Shown: piece by piece, positions 9,656 through 21,152 of the stretch
How positions within the stretch are numbered: the stretch's first letter is position 1
Layout of the letters: every line of letters begins with the position of its first letter
Notes under the pieces: generated by a model
What the model was told of the DNA's origin: nothing
Seen by the model: only the letters and a program-made list of their open reading frames with translations
The model's database searches: none
From: Cupriavidus phytohabitans
GTDB taxonomy: Bacteria; Pseudomonadota; Gammaproteobacteria; Burkholderiales; Burkholderiaceae
Length of the DNA stretch: 64,000 bases
Reading direction: 5' to 3'
Assembly (NCBI RefSeq): GCF_000426345.1
Contig: NZ_AUFE01000007.1
Coordinates: 144,821-208,820 of the forward strand
Translations under genes and position numbers: made by a program

Positions 9656-10405
9656 ATGCGCTTGCATCTTTCAACCTGGTCTGAAATCGAGCAGTACCTG
9701 GCGCGCAGCCGCACTATCGTCGTCCCGATCGGCTCGAACGAGCAGCATGGGCCGACCGGGCTGCTGGGCACGGACTGGCTGTGCCCGGAGATCATCGCCA
9801 ATGAAGCGGAGAAGGGCGCCGATATCCTGGTGGCGCCGACGTTCAATATCGGCATGGCGCAGCATCACCTTGCCTTCCCGGGAACCATTTCGCTGCGCCC
9901 GTCGACCTTTATCGCCGCGATCGGGGATTGGGTCCGCTCGCTGGCGGGGCATGGCTTCGAGAAGATCCTGTTCCTGAACGGCCACGGCGGCAACGTGGCG
10001 TCGATCGAGGCGGCGTTCTCCGAGCTCTACGCTGAAGCCAGCTTCGCCAGGCGCCGCGCGGGATATGCGCTGAAGCTCTGCAACTGGTGGGACCTGGAGG
10101 GTGTCGGCGAGCTGGCGCGTGAGCAGTTCCCGGCCGGCCATGGCTCGCACGCCACGCCGTCCGAAATCGCCATCACCCAGTGGGCATTTCCAGACTCTGT
10201 GAAGGTTGCCGACTATGCGCCGAAGATTGCACCGTCGGGCCCGATCCGGGAGGCGCTGGACTTCCGCGGGCGCTATCCGGATGGCCGCATCGGCTCCGAT
10301 CCGGGACTGGCGACGCCGGAGAAAGGCGCCGCGCTGGTCAGGCTGGCGGCGCAGAGCCTCGCGCGCGAACTGGAAGCGTTCAGCCGCGAGCCCATGCCCG
10401 CCTGA
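9656..10405 (+). CDS. Creatininase-family amidohydrolase
   Basis: A 249-residue metal-dependent amidohydrolase. The binuclear metal site is visible as Glu29 and His31 in PIGSNEQHGP, Asp40 in LGTDW, the NGHGGN loop around residue 110, and a Glu in ATPSE near 170. AAAAGGAG precedes the ATG by 7 bp. Family members open cyclic or linear amides such as creatinine, or act in cofactor maturation (MftE, ArfB). Pairing with an ACS transporter and LysR regulator points to a catabolic amidase for an imported organic acid amide or lactam (inference). Confidence 0.85.
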   Translation: MRLHLSTWSEIEQYLARSRTIVVPIGSNEQHGPTGLLGTDWLCPEIIANEAEKGADILVAPTFNIGMAQHHLAFPGTISLRPSTFIAAIGDWVRSLAGHGFEKILFLNGHGGNVASIEAAFSELYAEASFARRRAGYALKLCNWWDLEGVGELAREQFPAGHGSHATPSEIAITQWAFPDSVKVADYAPKIAPSGPIREALDFRGRYPDGRIGSDPGLATPEKGAALVRLAAQSLARELEAFSREPMPA

Positions 10406-10483
10406 TCCGCGCACGGCGATGGCCGCAGCCATGTATCGCCGATCATCGAGGAATTCGTGCGAGCAGGGCGTCCCGGGTGCGCA

Positions 10484-10885
10484 TCAGCTCCCGCCCAGCA
10501 GGTCGTGCGCATCGACGATCGCATAGGCGATCTCCGGATGCTGCTCCATGCTGCGCCGGATGGCTGCGGGAATAGACTGGCGGATCTTGCGGCACAGCCC
10601 CGGTTGTTCCTGCACCTGGATATTGATGCCGCGCACGGTCTTGACCCCGCGCGCGCTGGGCGTGATGGACAGCACAATGTTCAGCTGGGCCTGCATCAGG
10701 CCCTCCATGCGGCGCAATTCGGCCAGGCTGGTCAGGTTCTCGAGCCGTTCGACCAGGCGCTTTTCTTCGACGCGGGTGAACCGCAGCACGCGCAGGTCGG
10801 CGTCGGGGTCACTCAACAGCGCTTCACGCCCGCAGATGCAGGCGCCAGGCGGGCACTCCGTGCGAAGGGGGAACGGCGCGTTCAT
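10484..10885 (-). CDS. Conserved hypothetical protein with N-terminal cysteine motif
   Basis: A 133-residue protein I cannot assign to a known family. It begins with a Cys-rich stretch (ECPPGACICGREALL), then is mostly helical: EEKRLVERLENLTSLAELRRMEGLMQAQLNIVLSI in several amphipathic blocks. A third part has RGINIQVQEQPGLCRKIRQSIPAAIRRSM. Together with consistent codon bias, this suggests a real cytosolic protein. The C-x6-C-x-C cluster could bind a metal. It is divergent from the queE operon. No clear Shine-Dalgarno site is seen at the ATG. Confidence 0.6.
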   Translation of the reverse strand: MNAPFPLRTECPPGACICGREALLSDPDADLRVLRFTRVEEKRLVERLENLTSLAELRRMEGLMQAQLNIVLSITPSARGVKTVRGINIQVQEQPGLCRKIRQSIPAAIRRSMEQHPEIAYAIVDAHDLLGGS

Positions 10886-11016
10886 GGGGGCGCGGCGGTG
10901 GCTCCGCCGGATTCCGGGGCGATGGCAGGATATGTTAAATCAGGTTGCCTGCTGGCGGGCGACGCACGCGTCACCCTTGCCTTCACGCCGGCCCTAAGCG
11001 AAAACCCTTAGCCCTC

Positions 11017-11025
11017 TGGTATACT
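11017..11025 (+). promoter_or_regulatory. Extended -10 promoter for the que operon
   Basis: TGGTATACT matches an extended -10 element (TGn followed by TATACT, one mismatch to TATAAT) on the plus strand. No good -35 is visible, which is tolerated with extended -10 elements. It is the best promoter candidate upstream of queE and would give a leader of about 280 nt. Confidence 0.5.
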
Positions 11026-11042
11026 TATTCGTTGTCCGAACC

Positions 11043-11315
11043 GCGTCCGGAGCGGCCGGACGCAGCCTGCGACAGGCCACAGGGCGGATACTCCGGCAGT
11101 GCCCGGAGCCCTGCACGGGAAACCCGGTGCCCCCCGCCCACGCTGCCGGCGATTGCCACGATCGTGCGCCGCCTGGGGTGGCATCGGTCCCGCCGATCGA
11201 TCCGCCATGACTGGCCCCTGGCCGAGCCCAACCATACCAAGACACCCGGCCAGCCCGAAGGCTGCCGATAATCCGCTGCCGTTAATCCGTTTACGGTCCC
11301 AGAGAGACCCCACGC
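11043..11315 (+). other. Hairpin-rich leader upstream of queE
   Basis: The gene-free stretch 10886-11315 contains, downstream of the putative -10, three consecutive hairpins: GCGTCCGG/CCGGACGC at 11043-11063 (loop of 5), CTCCGG/CCGGAG at 11091-11108, and GCACGGG/CCCGGTGC at 11113-11130 (loop AAA, one bulged G). A small GGTC/GACC hairpin at 11295-11309 holds the AGAGAG ribosome-site candidate in its loop. The arrangement suits a cis-acting RNA, but GC-rich DNA forms hairpins easily and I see no match to known preQ1 riboswitch classes. Confidence 0.35.
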
Positions 11316-11951
11316 ATGACATACGCCGTCAAGGAAATCTTCTATACGCTGCAGGGCGAGGGCGCCAACGCCGGCCGCGCCGCGGTGTTCTGCCGCTTCG
11401 CCGGCTGCAACCTGTGGAGCGGCCGTGAAGAGGATCGCGCCAGTGCGGTATGCCAGTTCTGCGACACGGATTTCGTCGGCACCGATGGCACCCGCGGCGG
11501 CAAGTACCGTACTGCCGGGGAACTGGCCGCGGTGGTCGCCTCGGAATGGCCACAGGGCGCGGGCGGCAAGCCGCTGGTGGTGTGCACCGGGGGCGAGCCG
11601 TTGCTGCAGCTCGATGCGCCGCTGATCGATGCGCTGCATGCGCAGGGCTTCGAGATCGCCATCGAGACCAACGGCACCATCGCCGTGCCGCCCGGCATCG
11701 ACTGGGTTTGCGTGAGTCCCAAGATGGGTTCCGAGCTGGTGGTCAGGCGCGGCGACGAGCTCAAGGTCGTGATCCCGCAGGCGGGCCAGGACTTTGCCGC
11801 ATACGAGCAGCTTGATTTCGAGCATTTCCTGGTGCAGCCCATGGACGGCCCGCTGCAGCGCGAGAATACGGCCGCCGCGGTGGACTTCTGCCAGCGCCAT
11901 CCGCGCTGGCGGCTGTCGCTGCAGACCCACAAGCTGCTGGGGATCCGCTGA
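11316..11951 (+). CDS. queE: 7-carboxy-7-deazaguanine synthase
   Basis: Radical-SAM enzyme of 211 residues that converts 6-carboxy-tetrahydropterin to 7-carboxy-7-deazaguanine in queuosine synthesis. The cluster ligands are Cys31, Cys46 and Cys49: a C-x14-C-x2-C spacing, which is the variant found in Burkholderiales QueE rather than the standard C-x3-C-x2-C. The N-terminal EIFYTLQGEGANAGR and the SAM-binding VCTGGEPLLQ are also typical. queD follows 117 bp downstream. Confidence 0.93.
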   Translation: MTYAVKEIFYTLQGEGANAGRAAVFCRFAGCNLWSGREEDRASAVCQFCDTDFVGTDGTRGGKYRTAGELAAVVASEWPQGAGGKPLVVCTGGEPLLQLDAPLIDALHAQGFEIAIETNGTIAVPPGIDWVCVSPKMGSELVVRRGDELKVVIPQAGQDFAAYEQLDFEHFLVQPMDGPLQRENTAAAVDFCQRHPRWRLSLQTHKLLGIR

Positions 11952-12068
11952 GTACAGGGCCGGAGTTTTGCCCAACCCGCGGCAAACGTACACAATAGAG
12001 GCTTCGGGCGCACGCGCGGCGCCCGTCCAACGCAGGTGGCCTTGACCACGGAAAGGGCGCCGCTACAC

Positions 12069-14196
<2,128 letters not shown>

Positions 14197-14510
14197 GCGC
14201 AGCGCGCGAAGCGTGGCCGCCACGTGCTGGCCGCCATGCCGCCATCAAGCCACCATCATGCCGCCATCCGGGTGCAAGGAATGCATCAGGATGGTAGAAT
14301 ATGCGGTTATTTCCTGACTTCCTGCCGGGTTCTCGCAAGAACCGGGCGCGGCCCGTGCCGCATCGCCAGCCATGGCTCCGGAATGCTCCGGACGGCGCGA
14401 TGCTTCCCGGCAAGGCCGGCCCCTGAACGGCATGGGGTGCACCCCGGTGCTACAACCTGCGCAATGCGGCCCGTGCCGCGGCGCCACATTCTCCAGACAA
14501 GGTTCCAGAC
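14197..14510 (+). promoter_or_regulatory. Promoter and leader region of ybiT
   Basis: This 314-bp gap holds an extended -10, TGGTAGAAT at 14292-14300, with only a weak -35 (GTGCAA at 14272-14277). The predicted transcript start is near 14307, giving a leader of about 200 nt. A 6-bp hairpin GGTTCT/AGAACC (14328-14343, loop CGCA) lies near its 5' end. A second palindromic pair TCCGGA-ATGC-TCCGGA lies near 14378-14393. No separate gene is recognised. Confidence 0.5.
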
Positions 14511-16133
14511 GTGCTTTCTACCGCAAACATCACCATGCAGTTCGGCCCCAAGCCGTTGTTCGAGAATATCTCGGTCAAGTTCGGCGAGGGCAACCGCTAC
14601 GGCCTGATCGGCGCGAACGGCTGCGGCAAGTCCACCTTCATGAAGATCCTGGGCGGCGACCTCGAGCCGTCGTCCGGCAACGTCATGCTGGAGCCGGGCA
14701 TCCGCCTGGGCAAGCTGCGCCAGGACCAGTTCGCCTATGAAGACATGCGCGTGCTGGACGTGGTGATGATGGGCCACACCGAGATGTGGGCCGCCGCGCA
14801 GGAGCGCGACGCCATCTACGCCAACCCGGAAGCGACCGACGAAGACTACATGAAGGCCGCCGAGCTGGAGGCCAAGTACGCCGAATACGACGGCTACACC
14901 GCCGAGGCGCGCGCCGGCGAACTGCTGCTGGGCGTGGGCATTCCCACCGCGCAGCACCAGGGCCCGATGAGCGACGTCGCGCCGGGCTGGAAGCTGCGCG
15001 TGCTGCTGGCGCAGGCACTGTTCTCGAACCCGGACGTGCTGCTGCTGGACGAGCCGACCAACAACCTGGACATCAACACGATCCGCTGGCTGGAGACCGT
15101 GCTCAACGAGCGCAACTCCACCATGATCATCATCTCCCACGATCGCCACTTCCTGAACTCGGTCTGCACCCATATGGCCGACATGGACTACGGCACGCTC
15201 AAGGTCTACCCGGGCAACTACGACGACTACATGGAAGCGTCGATGCAGGCCCGCGAGCGCCAGATGGCCGCCAACGCGCGCGCCAAGGAGCGCATCAGCG
15301 AACTACAGGACTTTGTGCGCCGCTTCTCGGCCAACAAGTCCAAGGCACGCCAGGCCACCTCGCGCGCCAAGCAGATCGAGAAGATCAAGGTGGAGGACAT
15401 CAAGCCGTCGTCGCGCCAGAACCCGTTCATCCGCTTCGAGTTCGAGAAGAAGCTGCACAACCTGGCGGTCGAGGTGGAAGGCGTCACCAAGAGCTACGAC
15501 CGCAAGATCATCAATAACCTGTCGATGGCCATCCAGGCCGGCGAGCGCGTGGCGATCATCGGCGAGAACGGCGCGGGCAAGACCACGCTGCTGCGCAGCC
15601 TGCTGAACGGCGCGGTGCAGACCGGCGTGCAGCGCGGCGTCGAAGTGGACCGCGGCGAGATCAAGTGGGCGGAAAACGCCAACGTGGGCTACATGCCGCA
15701 GGACACCTACGAGGAATTCCCCGCGGACCGCGACGTGATGGACTGGATGAGCCAGTGGACGCAGGCCGGCGATGACGAGACGTCGCTGCGCGGCACGCTG
15801 GGCCGCCTGCTGTTCTCGGCCGACGATATCAAGAAGAACGTCAAGGTGCTGTCCGGGGGCGAGAAGGGCCGCATGATCTGGGGCAAGCTGATGCTGGGCC
15901 GCCATAACGTGCTGGCGCTGGACGAGCCGACCAACCACATGGACATGGAATCGATCGAGTCGATGCAGATCGCGCTGGACAAGTTCCAGGGCACGCTGAT
16001 CTTCGTGTCGCACGACCGCGAGTTCGTCAGCGGCCTGGCCACGCGCGTGATCGAAGTGCGCACCGACGGTACGCTGACCGACTACCTGGGTACGTATGAC
16101 GAGTACCTGCAGTCGCAGGGAATCGACGGCTGA
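14511..16133 (+). CDS. ybiT: ABC-F ATPase YbiT
   Basis: A 540-residue soluble ABC protein with two nucleotide-binding domains and no membrane segments. The Walker A sites are GANGCGKST and GENGAGKTT and the Walker B sites are [11 protein letters not shown] and [11 protein letters not shown]. The second signature is LSGGEKGRM, while the first has the altered APGWKLR form typical of YbiT. The linker between the domains is basic and helical ([19 protein letters not shown]). YbiT belongs to the ABC-F group that binds the ribosomal E site and modulates translation; its exact role is less defined than that of EttA. The start is GTG. The gene ends 19 bp before a strong terminator. Confidence 0.92.
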   Translation: MLSTANITMQFGPKPLFENISVKFGEGNRYGLIGANGCGKSTFMKILGGDLEPSSGNVMLEPGIRLGKLRQDQFAYEDMRVLDVVMMGHTEMWAAAQERDAIYANPEATDEDYMKAAELEAKYAEYDGYTAEARAGELLLGVGIPTAQHQGPMSDVAPGWKLRVLLAQALFSNPDVLLLDEPTNNLDINTIRWLETVLNERNSTMIIISHDRHFLNSVCTHMADMDYGTLKVYPGNYDDYMEASMQARERQMAANARAKERISELQDFVRRFSANKSKARQATSRAKQIEKIKVEDIKPSSRQNPFIRFEFEKKLHNLAVEVEGVTKSYDRKIINNLSMAIQAGERVAIIGENGAGKTTLLRSLLNGAVQTGVQRGVEVDRGEIKWAENANVGYMPQDTYEEFPADRDVMDWMSQWTQAGDDETSLRGTLGRLLFSADDIKKNVKVLSGGEKGRMIWGKLMLGRHNVLALDEPTNHMDMESIESMQIALDKFQGTLIFVSHDREFVSGLATRVIEVRTDGTLTDYLGTYDEYLQSQGIDG

Positions 16134-16152
16134 GCTAGCCTCATGCCCATGG

Positions 16153-16181
16153 AAAAGGCCGCCTTCCGAGGCGGCCTTTTT
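16153..16181 (+). terminator. Rho-independent terminator after ybiT
   Basis: GC-rich stem GGCCGCC/GGCGGCC with loop TTCCGA, flanked by an A-run and followed by TTTTTG. It also reads as a terminator on the minus strand for the converging hypothetical gene ending at 16206, because the 5' flank is AAAA. Confidence 0.9.
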
Positions 16182-16205
16182 GTTATCTGGTGCGCCGGTG
16201 GGCGC

Positions 16206-16817
16206 TCATCCGGCTGCTGCCCGTAGGTCTTGCGCGATGGTGTCCAGTTCACGCAGGATCGCATGCGCCGTGATTTCGCCCTTGGCCCTGAGCAGCGCCG
16301 CGTGCAGCGGCTCGCGCAGGATCAGCAGCGCAGGCAAGTCCTGCGCCTTTTCCACCTTGACCTGCAGCATGTAGCCGCGCAGGCCCAGGTGCTGGCCGAT
16401 GACTTCGGTATAGAAGTGGTAGAGGTGCTGGAACGCGTCGATCTCGGCGGCAGAGTGCGTCGGCTGTGCCGGGGCAGGAGTCGCCTCCGGCTCGGCTGCA
16501 GACGCGTGCCGCATGGCGTACACCGAGAACAGGTTGGTATCCGCCGCGGCGGCCGAAGCGCGTGCAGGGGCATCCCCAACGGCAGCCGACATCGCCGGTG
16601 CCGCCTCCTGCACTGGCTCGACCAGCCCCTGGGCGGCCAGCATGTCCAGGGCATCGGGCCCGACGCCCATGCCTGCCACCTGCGCCAGCAGGTCTTCCCC
16701 GCGGCGCTCGCCGTTGACCATCAACAGCAGCGCGCGCAGCTTGTGGTCCAGCTTGCGCGCGCGCGTCCTGATCTCGTCCTGTCCCGCATCCGTCTTGCGG
16801 TAGATCGGATCGACCAT
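16206..16817 (-). CDS. Conserved hypothetical protein, helical, Ala/Pro-rich middle
   Basis: A 203-residue protein with no recognised family. Residues 1-70 (VDPIYRKTDAGQDEIRTRARKLDHKLRALLLMVNG) look like a compact helical, winged-helix-like domain. Residues 75-125 are low-complexity Ala/Pro and probably a linker. Residues 125-203 form a second helical block (AEIDAFQHLYHFYTEVIGQHLGLRGYMLQVKVEKAQDL). No signal peptide or membrane segment is seen. It converges on ybiT with a shared terminator and is divergent from the aldehyde dehydrogenase gene. Confidence 0.7.
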   Translation of the reverse strand: MVDPIYRKTDAGQDEIRTRARKLDHKLRALLLMVNGERRGEDLLAQVAGMGVGPDALDMLAAQGLVEPVQEAAPAMSAAVGDAPARASAAAADTNLFSVYAMRHASAAEPEATPAPAQPTHSAAEIDAFQHLYHFYTEVIGQHLGLRGYMLQVKVEKAQDLPALLILREPLHAALLRAKGEITAHAILRELDTIAQDLRAAAG

Positions 16818-17033
16818 GTGTCTCGCTCCCTTGTTATGCCGGCCGTCCGTGCGAGCATCCCGTTTTGTGGGTGCGGCCGATTATCGCCATTTGACAAGGA
16901 GCGGCCGGCGCGGGGGCTGCCAGGGCTGGAAACATAGTCTCCAAACCGCTCTACAATGTGCGTGCACCATAAAAGTAACAAAAAATTGCGGTTGCCCATC
17001 CGTCAAACTCAGCACCAACCGAGAACTGTGGCC

Positions 17034-18467
17034 ATGCAACAACGAGACAAACTGTTTATCAACGGCAAGTGGGTCGCCCCCCACGGTACCGGCACCATCG
17101 ACGTCATCCATTCCAGCACCGAAGCAGTGATGGGGACCATTCCCGAAGGCTCGCCGCGCGACGCCGAAGACGCCATCCAGGCCGCGCGCGCTGCCTTTGA
17201 CGGCTGGGCGGCGACGCCCGCGTCGGTGCGCGCCGGCTATATCGCCAAGGTCGCCGAAGGACTGAAGGCGCGCAGCGAAGAACTGGCGCAGATGATCGCC
17301 GGCGAAGTCGGCATGCCGATCAAGCTGGCGCGCGCGATCCAGGTGGGCGGCCCGGTCTACAACTGGGGACAGACCGCGAAGCTGCTCGATACCTTCCGCT
17401 TCGAGGAAGAAGTGGGCAATTCGCTGGTGGTGCGCGAGCCGGTGGGCGTGGTGGCGGCGATCACGCCGTGGAACTACCCGCTCAACCAGATCACGCTGAA
17501 GGTCGCGCCGGCGCTGGCAGCGGGCTGCACGGTGGTGCTCAAGCCGTCTGAAGTGGCGCCGCTGAACGCTTTCGTGCTGGCCGAGGTGATCGAGGCCGCG
17601 GGCTTGCCGCCGGGGGTGTTCAACCTGGTGACGGGATTCGGCCCGGTGGTTGGCGAGGTGCTGGCGAGCCATCCGGAGGTCGACATGGTGTCATTCACCG
17701 GTTCGACCCGGGCCGGCAAGCGCGTGTCCGAGCTGGCCTCGCAGACGGTCAAGCGCGTGGCACTGGAACTGGGCGGCAAGTCTGCCTCGGTGGTGCTCGA
17801 CGATGCCGACCTGCCGGCGGCGGTCAAGGGCACGATCAGCGCCTGCTTCCTGAATTCGGGCCAGACCTGCTCGGCGCATACCCGCATGCTGGTGCCGCGT
17901 GCCCGCTACGACGAAGTGAAGGCGATCGCGCAGAAGGTCGTGGCCGGCTTTACCGTGGGCGATCCGCAGCAGGAAACCACCAGGCTCGGACCGCTGATCT
18001 CCGCGGTGCAGAAGGAGCGCGTCACCGGCTATATCCGCCGCGGGCTGGAAGAGGGCGCTGAACTGGTGGCCGGCGGCCCCGAGGCGCCGGAAGGACTGGA
18101 CCAGGGCTTCTTCGTCAAGCCGACCGTGCTCGGCAATGTCGAGCCGCGCGCCACCGTGGCGCAGGAGGAGATCTTCGGGCCGGTGCTGTCGATCATCTGC
18201 TATGACACCGAGGAAGACGCGGTGCGCATCGCCAACGACAGCATCTATGGGCTGGGCGGCGGCGTCTGGTCCGGCGACGAGGCGCGCGCGATCCGCGTGG
18301 CGCGGCGCATCCGCACCGGCCAGGTCGACATCAACGGCGGGCCGTTCAACATGGCCGCGCCGTTCGGCGGCTACAAGCAGTCGGGCAACGGGCGCGAGGC
18401 CGGCAAGTACGGGCTGGAGGAATTCCTCGAATACAAGTCACTGCAAATGAAGAAACCGGCCGCCTGA
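17034..18467 (+). CDS. NAD(P)+-dependent aldehyde dehydrogenase
   Basis: A 477-residue member of the ALDH superfamily oxidising an aldehyde to the acid. Catalytic Cys279 lies in [12 protein letters not shown] and the general base Glu245 in ALELGGKSA. The cofactor site shows PWNYPLNQ and [12 protein letters not shown], and [10 protein letters not shown] is present. The start at 17034 ([14 protein letters not shown]) fits the family N-terminus; the frame is open 26 codons further upstream. It is monocistronic, with a terminator immediately downstream. The substrate is not clear from sequence; broad-range and betaine-aldehyde-like enzymes are similar. Confidence 0.87.
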   Translation: MQQRDKLFINGKWVAPHGTGTIDVIHSSTEAVMGTIPEGSPRDAEDAIQAARAAFDGWAATPASVRAGYIAKVAEGLKARSEELAQMIAGEVGMPIKLARAIQVGGPVYNWGQTAKLLDTFRFEEEVGNSLVVREPVGVVAAITPWNYPLNQITLKVAPALAAGCTVVLKPSEVAPLNAFVLAEVIEAAGLPPGVFNLVTGFGPVVGEVLASHPEVDMVSFTGSTRAGKRVSELASQTVKRVALELGGKSASVVLDDADLPAAVKGTISACFLNSGQTCSAHTRMLVPRARYDEVKAIAQKVVAGFTVGDPQQETTRLGPLISAVQKERVTGYIRRGLEEGAELVAGGPEAPEGLDQGFFVKPTVLGNVEPRATVAQEEIFGPVLSIICYDTEEDAVRIANDSIYGLGGGVWSGDEARAIRVARRIRTGQVDINGGPFNMAAPFGGYKQSGNGREAGKYGLEEFLEYKSLQMKKPAA

Positions 18468-18484
18468 GGCCTGCGCGACATGGG

Positions 18485-18513
18485 AAAATGCCCGGCTGGT
18501 CCGGGCATTTTTT
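18485..18513 (+). terminator. Rho-independent terminator after aldehyde dehydrogenase
   Basis: Stem AAATGCCCGG/CCGGGCATTT with a 5-base loop, followed by TTT, begins 17 bp after the stop codon. Confidence 0.9.
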
Positions 18514-18582
18514 GCATCGCCGCCGACGAAGCGGCGGCAGTCGCCAGGACCGCACTACGACAAGGATAAGAGGGGAGCAACG

Positions 18583-21030
18583 ATGCGCTGGTTCGGTCAT
18601 CTGGCCAGGCTTGTGGGATGGCTGCTGGTGCTGGCGATAGCCGGCACGGCAGGGGCCTTCATCTGGTATCGCCAGGCGGCGCAGCCGCCTGCATCGGGTA
18701 CCGTTGCGCTGCCAGGCCTGCACGGCCAGGTCACCATCGTGCGCGACGGCAACGGCGTGCCGCAGATCCGTGCCGCCAGCAAGGCCGACGCCTGGTTTGC
18801 GCTCGGTTATGTCCACGCGCAGGACCGGCTGTGGCAGATGCAGATGAACAAGCGCGTGGTGGCCGGACGGCTCGCCGAGATCCTGGGCCCCTCCGCGCTC
18901 GATACCGACAAGTTCCTGCGCACGCTGGGCGTGCGGCGCAACGCCGAAGCGATCCTTGCGCAGGCCTCGCCGCAGACGCGGGCCGCACTGCAGGCATACG
19001 CCGACGGCGTCAATGCGTGGATCGACCACCGGCAGGGACCGCTGCCGCCTGAATTCCTGCTGCTGCGCACGCAGCCGGAGCGCTGGGAGCCGGCCGATAC
19101 GCTGGGCTGGCAGACCATGATGGCCTGGGACCTGGGCGGCAACTGGAACCAGGAAACGCTGCGCATGCGCCTGGCGCAGGTGCTGCCGGTGGCGCGCATC
19201 AGCGAACTGCTGGCGCCGTACCCGGGCGAGCAGCCGCTGCGCACCATGGATTACGGCCACCTGTACAAGCAGTTGGCGCCGCTGGCGAATGCGATGGCCA
19301 GCGTCGGCGACAAGGCGCCGCCGGGCTATGTCGAGGGCATGGGCTCGAACAACTGGGTGGTTTCCGGCGCGCACACGCGATCGGGCAAGCCGATGCTGGC
19401 CAACGACCCGCACCTGGGTTTGCAGGCGCCGGCGCTGTGGTACTTCGCGCGCATGACGGCCCCGGGACTCGACGTGGCCGGCGCCACGCTGCCCGGCATT
19501 CCGGTGGTGGTGCTCGGGCACAACGACCGCATTGCATGGGGCCTGACCAATACCGCGCCGGATGTGCAGGACCTGTTTATCGAACGGCTGCGGCCCGGCA
19601 GCGAAACCCAGTACCAGACGCCGGACGGGTGGGCCACCTTCGAGACCCGCACCGAGACCATCCGGGTCAAGGGCGCGCCCGACGTGACGCTGAAGGTCCG
19701 CAGCACGCGCCACGGGCCGGTGGTCTCGGACGTGTCCGAGCCGCTGTCCGCCGCGGCCGGGCCGCTTGGCGCGCAATACGTGGTCGCGTTCCAGTGGACC
19801 GCGCTGCGTCCGGACGACCGTACCTTCCAGGCCGGCATGAAGATGAACGAGGCGCGCGACTGGGCCAGCTTTACCGCCGCGCTGCGCGACTTCCATTCTC
19901 CGCAGCAGAACATCGTCTACGCCGATGTCGACGGCAATATCGGCTTCTTCGCGCCGGGCCGGGTGCCGCTGCGCCGCGCCGACAACGACCTGAAGGGCCT
20001 GGCGCCCGCACCGGGCTGGGATGCGCGCTATGACTGGGCCGGCTTTATCCCGTTCGAGGCCTTGCCGCAGCGCTACAACCCGGCGGAAGGCGTGATCGTG
20101 ACCGCCAACCAGCGCATCGTGCCGCCGGACTACCCGCACTTCATCACCAGCGAATGGACGGTGCCGTATCGCCATGACCGCATCCATGCGCTGCTGGCGG
20201 CCACGCCCAGACACACCTTCGACACCTTCGCCGCGATCCAGAAAGACGTGCTGTCGCTGGCCGTGCGCGACGCCTTGCCGCTGCTGCTGGCCGCACCGGT
20301 CAGCCACGACGGCGCACGGCCGCAGCGCGAGCGCGCGCTGCTCGATGCGCTGCGCGAGTGGGACGGCACCATGGACGCCAATCGCGCCGAGCCGCTGGTG
20401 GTCACCGCCTGGCTGCGCGAGCTGTCGCGGCGGCTGTTCGAGGAAAAGGTCGGCGAGGCGATCTTTGTGCGGCTGTGGGACCAGCGCAACGTGCAGCAGC
20501 CGATGCTGAATATCCTGCGCGATCCCGGCAAGCTGGGGGCATTCTGGTGCGACCGTCCGCACACGCGCCCCGCAGAAAGCTGCAACGACGCGATCGCCGA
20601 TGCCTGGACCCAGGCCATGGCCGACCTGTCGCGCCGCTATGGCGACGACCCGACACGCTGGCGCTGGGGCGAAGCGCATGCGGCCCGTTCCGAGCACAAG
20701 CCGTTCGGCAAGGTCGCGTACCTGTCGCCGCTGTTCAACCTGCGCGTGCCGACCGGCGGCGACACGTATACGGTCAACGTCGGCCGCCACAACCTGCGCG
20801 ACGAGAAGGCGCCGTTCGAGAATACCCATGCCGCCAGCGTGCGGGCGCTGTATGACCTGGCCGACCTGCCGGGTTCGCGCTTCATGGATTCGACGGGGCA
20901 GTCCGGCAACGCCTTGTTGCCGCGCTATCGCGACTGGACCGGCAAATGGGCGGCGGTGGAGTACGTGACCATGCCCTTGGCACCCGCGCAGGCCGAAGCC
21001 CTGATCCTGGTTCCGGCTGCGGCAAAATAG
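18583..21030 (+). CDS. Penicillin acylase family Ntn hydrolase, membrane-anchored
   Basis: An 815-residue precursor. An N-terminal hydrophobic segment (LVGWLLVLAIAGTAGAFIWY) acts as signal or anchor, so the enzyme is periplasmic. The alpha part contains VTIVRDGNGVPQIRA and ALGYVHAQDRLWQM. Autocleavage is expected between Gly254 and Ser255 in GMGSNNWVVSG, making Ser255 the N-terminal nucleophile of the beta chain, which continues with SGKPMLANDPHL. Family members hydrolyse penicillins, glutaryl-cephalosporins or acyl-homoserine lactones; the residues seen do not decide which. It follows the ALDH terminator and has its own AGGGGAG ribosome site. Confidence 0.88.
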   Translation: MRWFGHLARLVGWLLVLAIAGTAGAFIWYRQAAQPPASGTVALPGLHGQVTIVRDGNGVPQIRAASKADAWFALGYVHAQDRLWQMQMNKRVVAGRLAEILGPSALDTDKFLRTLGVRRNAEAILAQASPQTRAALQAYADGVNAWIDHRQGPLPPEFLLLRTQPERWEPADTLGWQTMMAWDLGGNWNQETLRMRLAQVLPVARISELLAPYPGEQPLRTMDYGHLYKQLAPLANAMASVGDKAPPGYVEGMGSNNWVVSGAHTRSGKPMLANDPHLGLQAPALWYFARMTAPGLDVAGATLPGIPVVVLGHNDRIAWGLTNTAPDVQDLFIERLRPGSETQYQTPDGWATFETRTETIRVKGAPDVTLKVRSTRHGPVVSDVSEPLSAAAGPLGAQYVVAFQWTALRPDDRTFQAGMKMNEARDWASFTAALRDFHSPQQNIVYADVDGNIGFFAPGRVPLRRADNDLKGLAPAPGWDARYDWAGFIPFEALPQRYNPAEGVIVTANQRIVPPDYPHFITSEWTVPYRHDRIHALLAATPRHTFDTFAAIQKDVLSLAVRDALPLLLAAPVSHDGARPQRERALLDALREWDGTMDANRAEPLVVTAWLRELSRRLFEEKVGEAIFVRLWDQRNVQQPMLNILRDPGKLGAFWCDRPHTRPAESCNDAIADAWTQAMADLSRRYGDDPTRWRWGEAHAARSEHKPFGKVAYLSPLFNLRVPTGGDTYTVNVGRHNLRDEKAPFENTHAASVRALYDLADLPGSRFMDSTGQSGNALLPRYRDWTGKWAAVEYVTMPLAPAQAEALILVPAAAK

Positions 21031-21152
21031 CGCACCATGGCGGCATTCCGTGCCGGGATGCCGCCGCAATAGGTGATATCCCTCCGTGGTTTTCTCGCCG
21101 CATGGCCGTTGGCGCTACCATGAGGACCCTTTCCGATCGGCAGGAGTCGCCC

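Noticed and set aside
14511..16133. Naming the ABC-F protein EttA
   Set aside because: The sequence follows YbiT throughout ([10 protein letters not shown] at the start, [14 protein letters not shown] in place of the first LSGG signature), not EttA.
21039..21065. GGCGGCAT/ATGCCGCC stem after the acylase gene as a terminator
   Set aside because: No T-run follows on the plus strand; the loop is large. It may be only a weak hairpin.
18346..21069. A 907-codon open frame on the minus strand opposite the penicillin acylase
   Set aside because: Shadow of the acylase gene; low-complexity Arg/Gln/His composition and no known motif.
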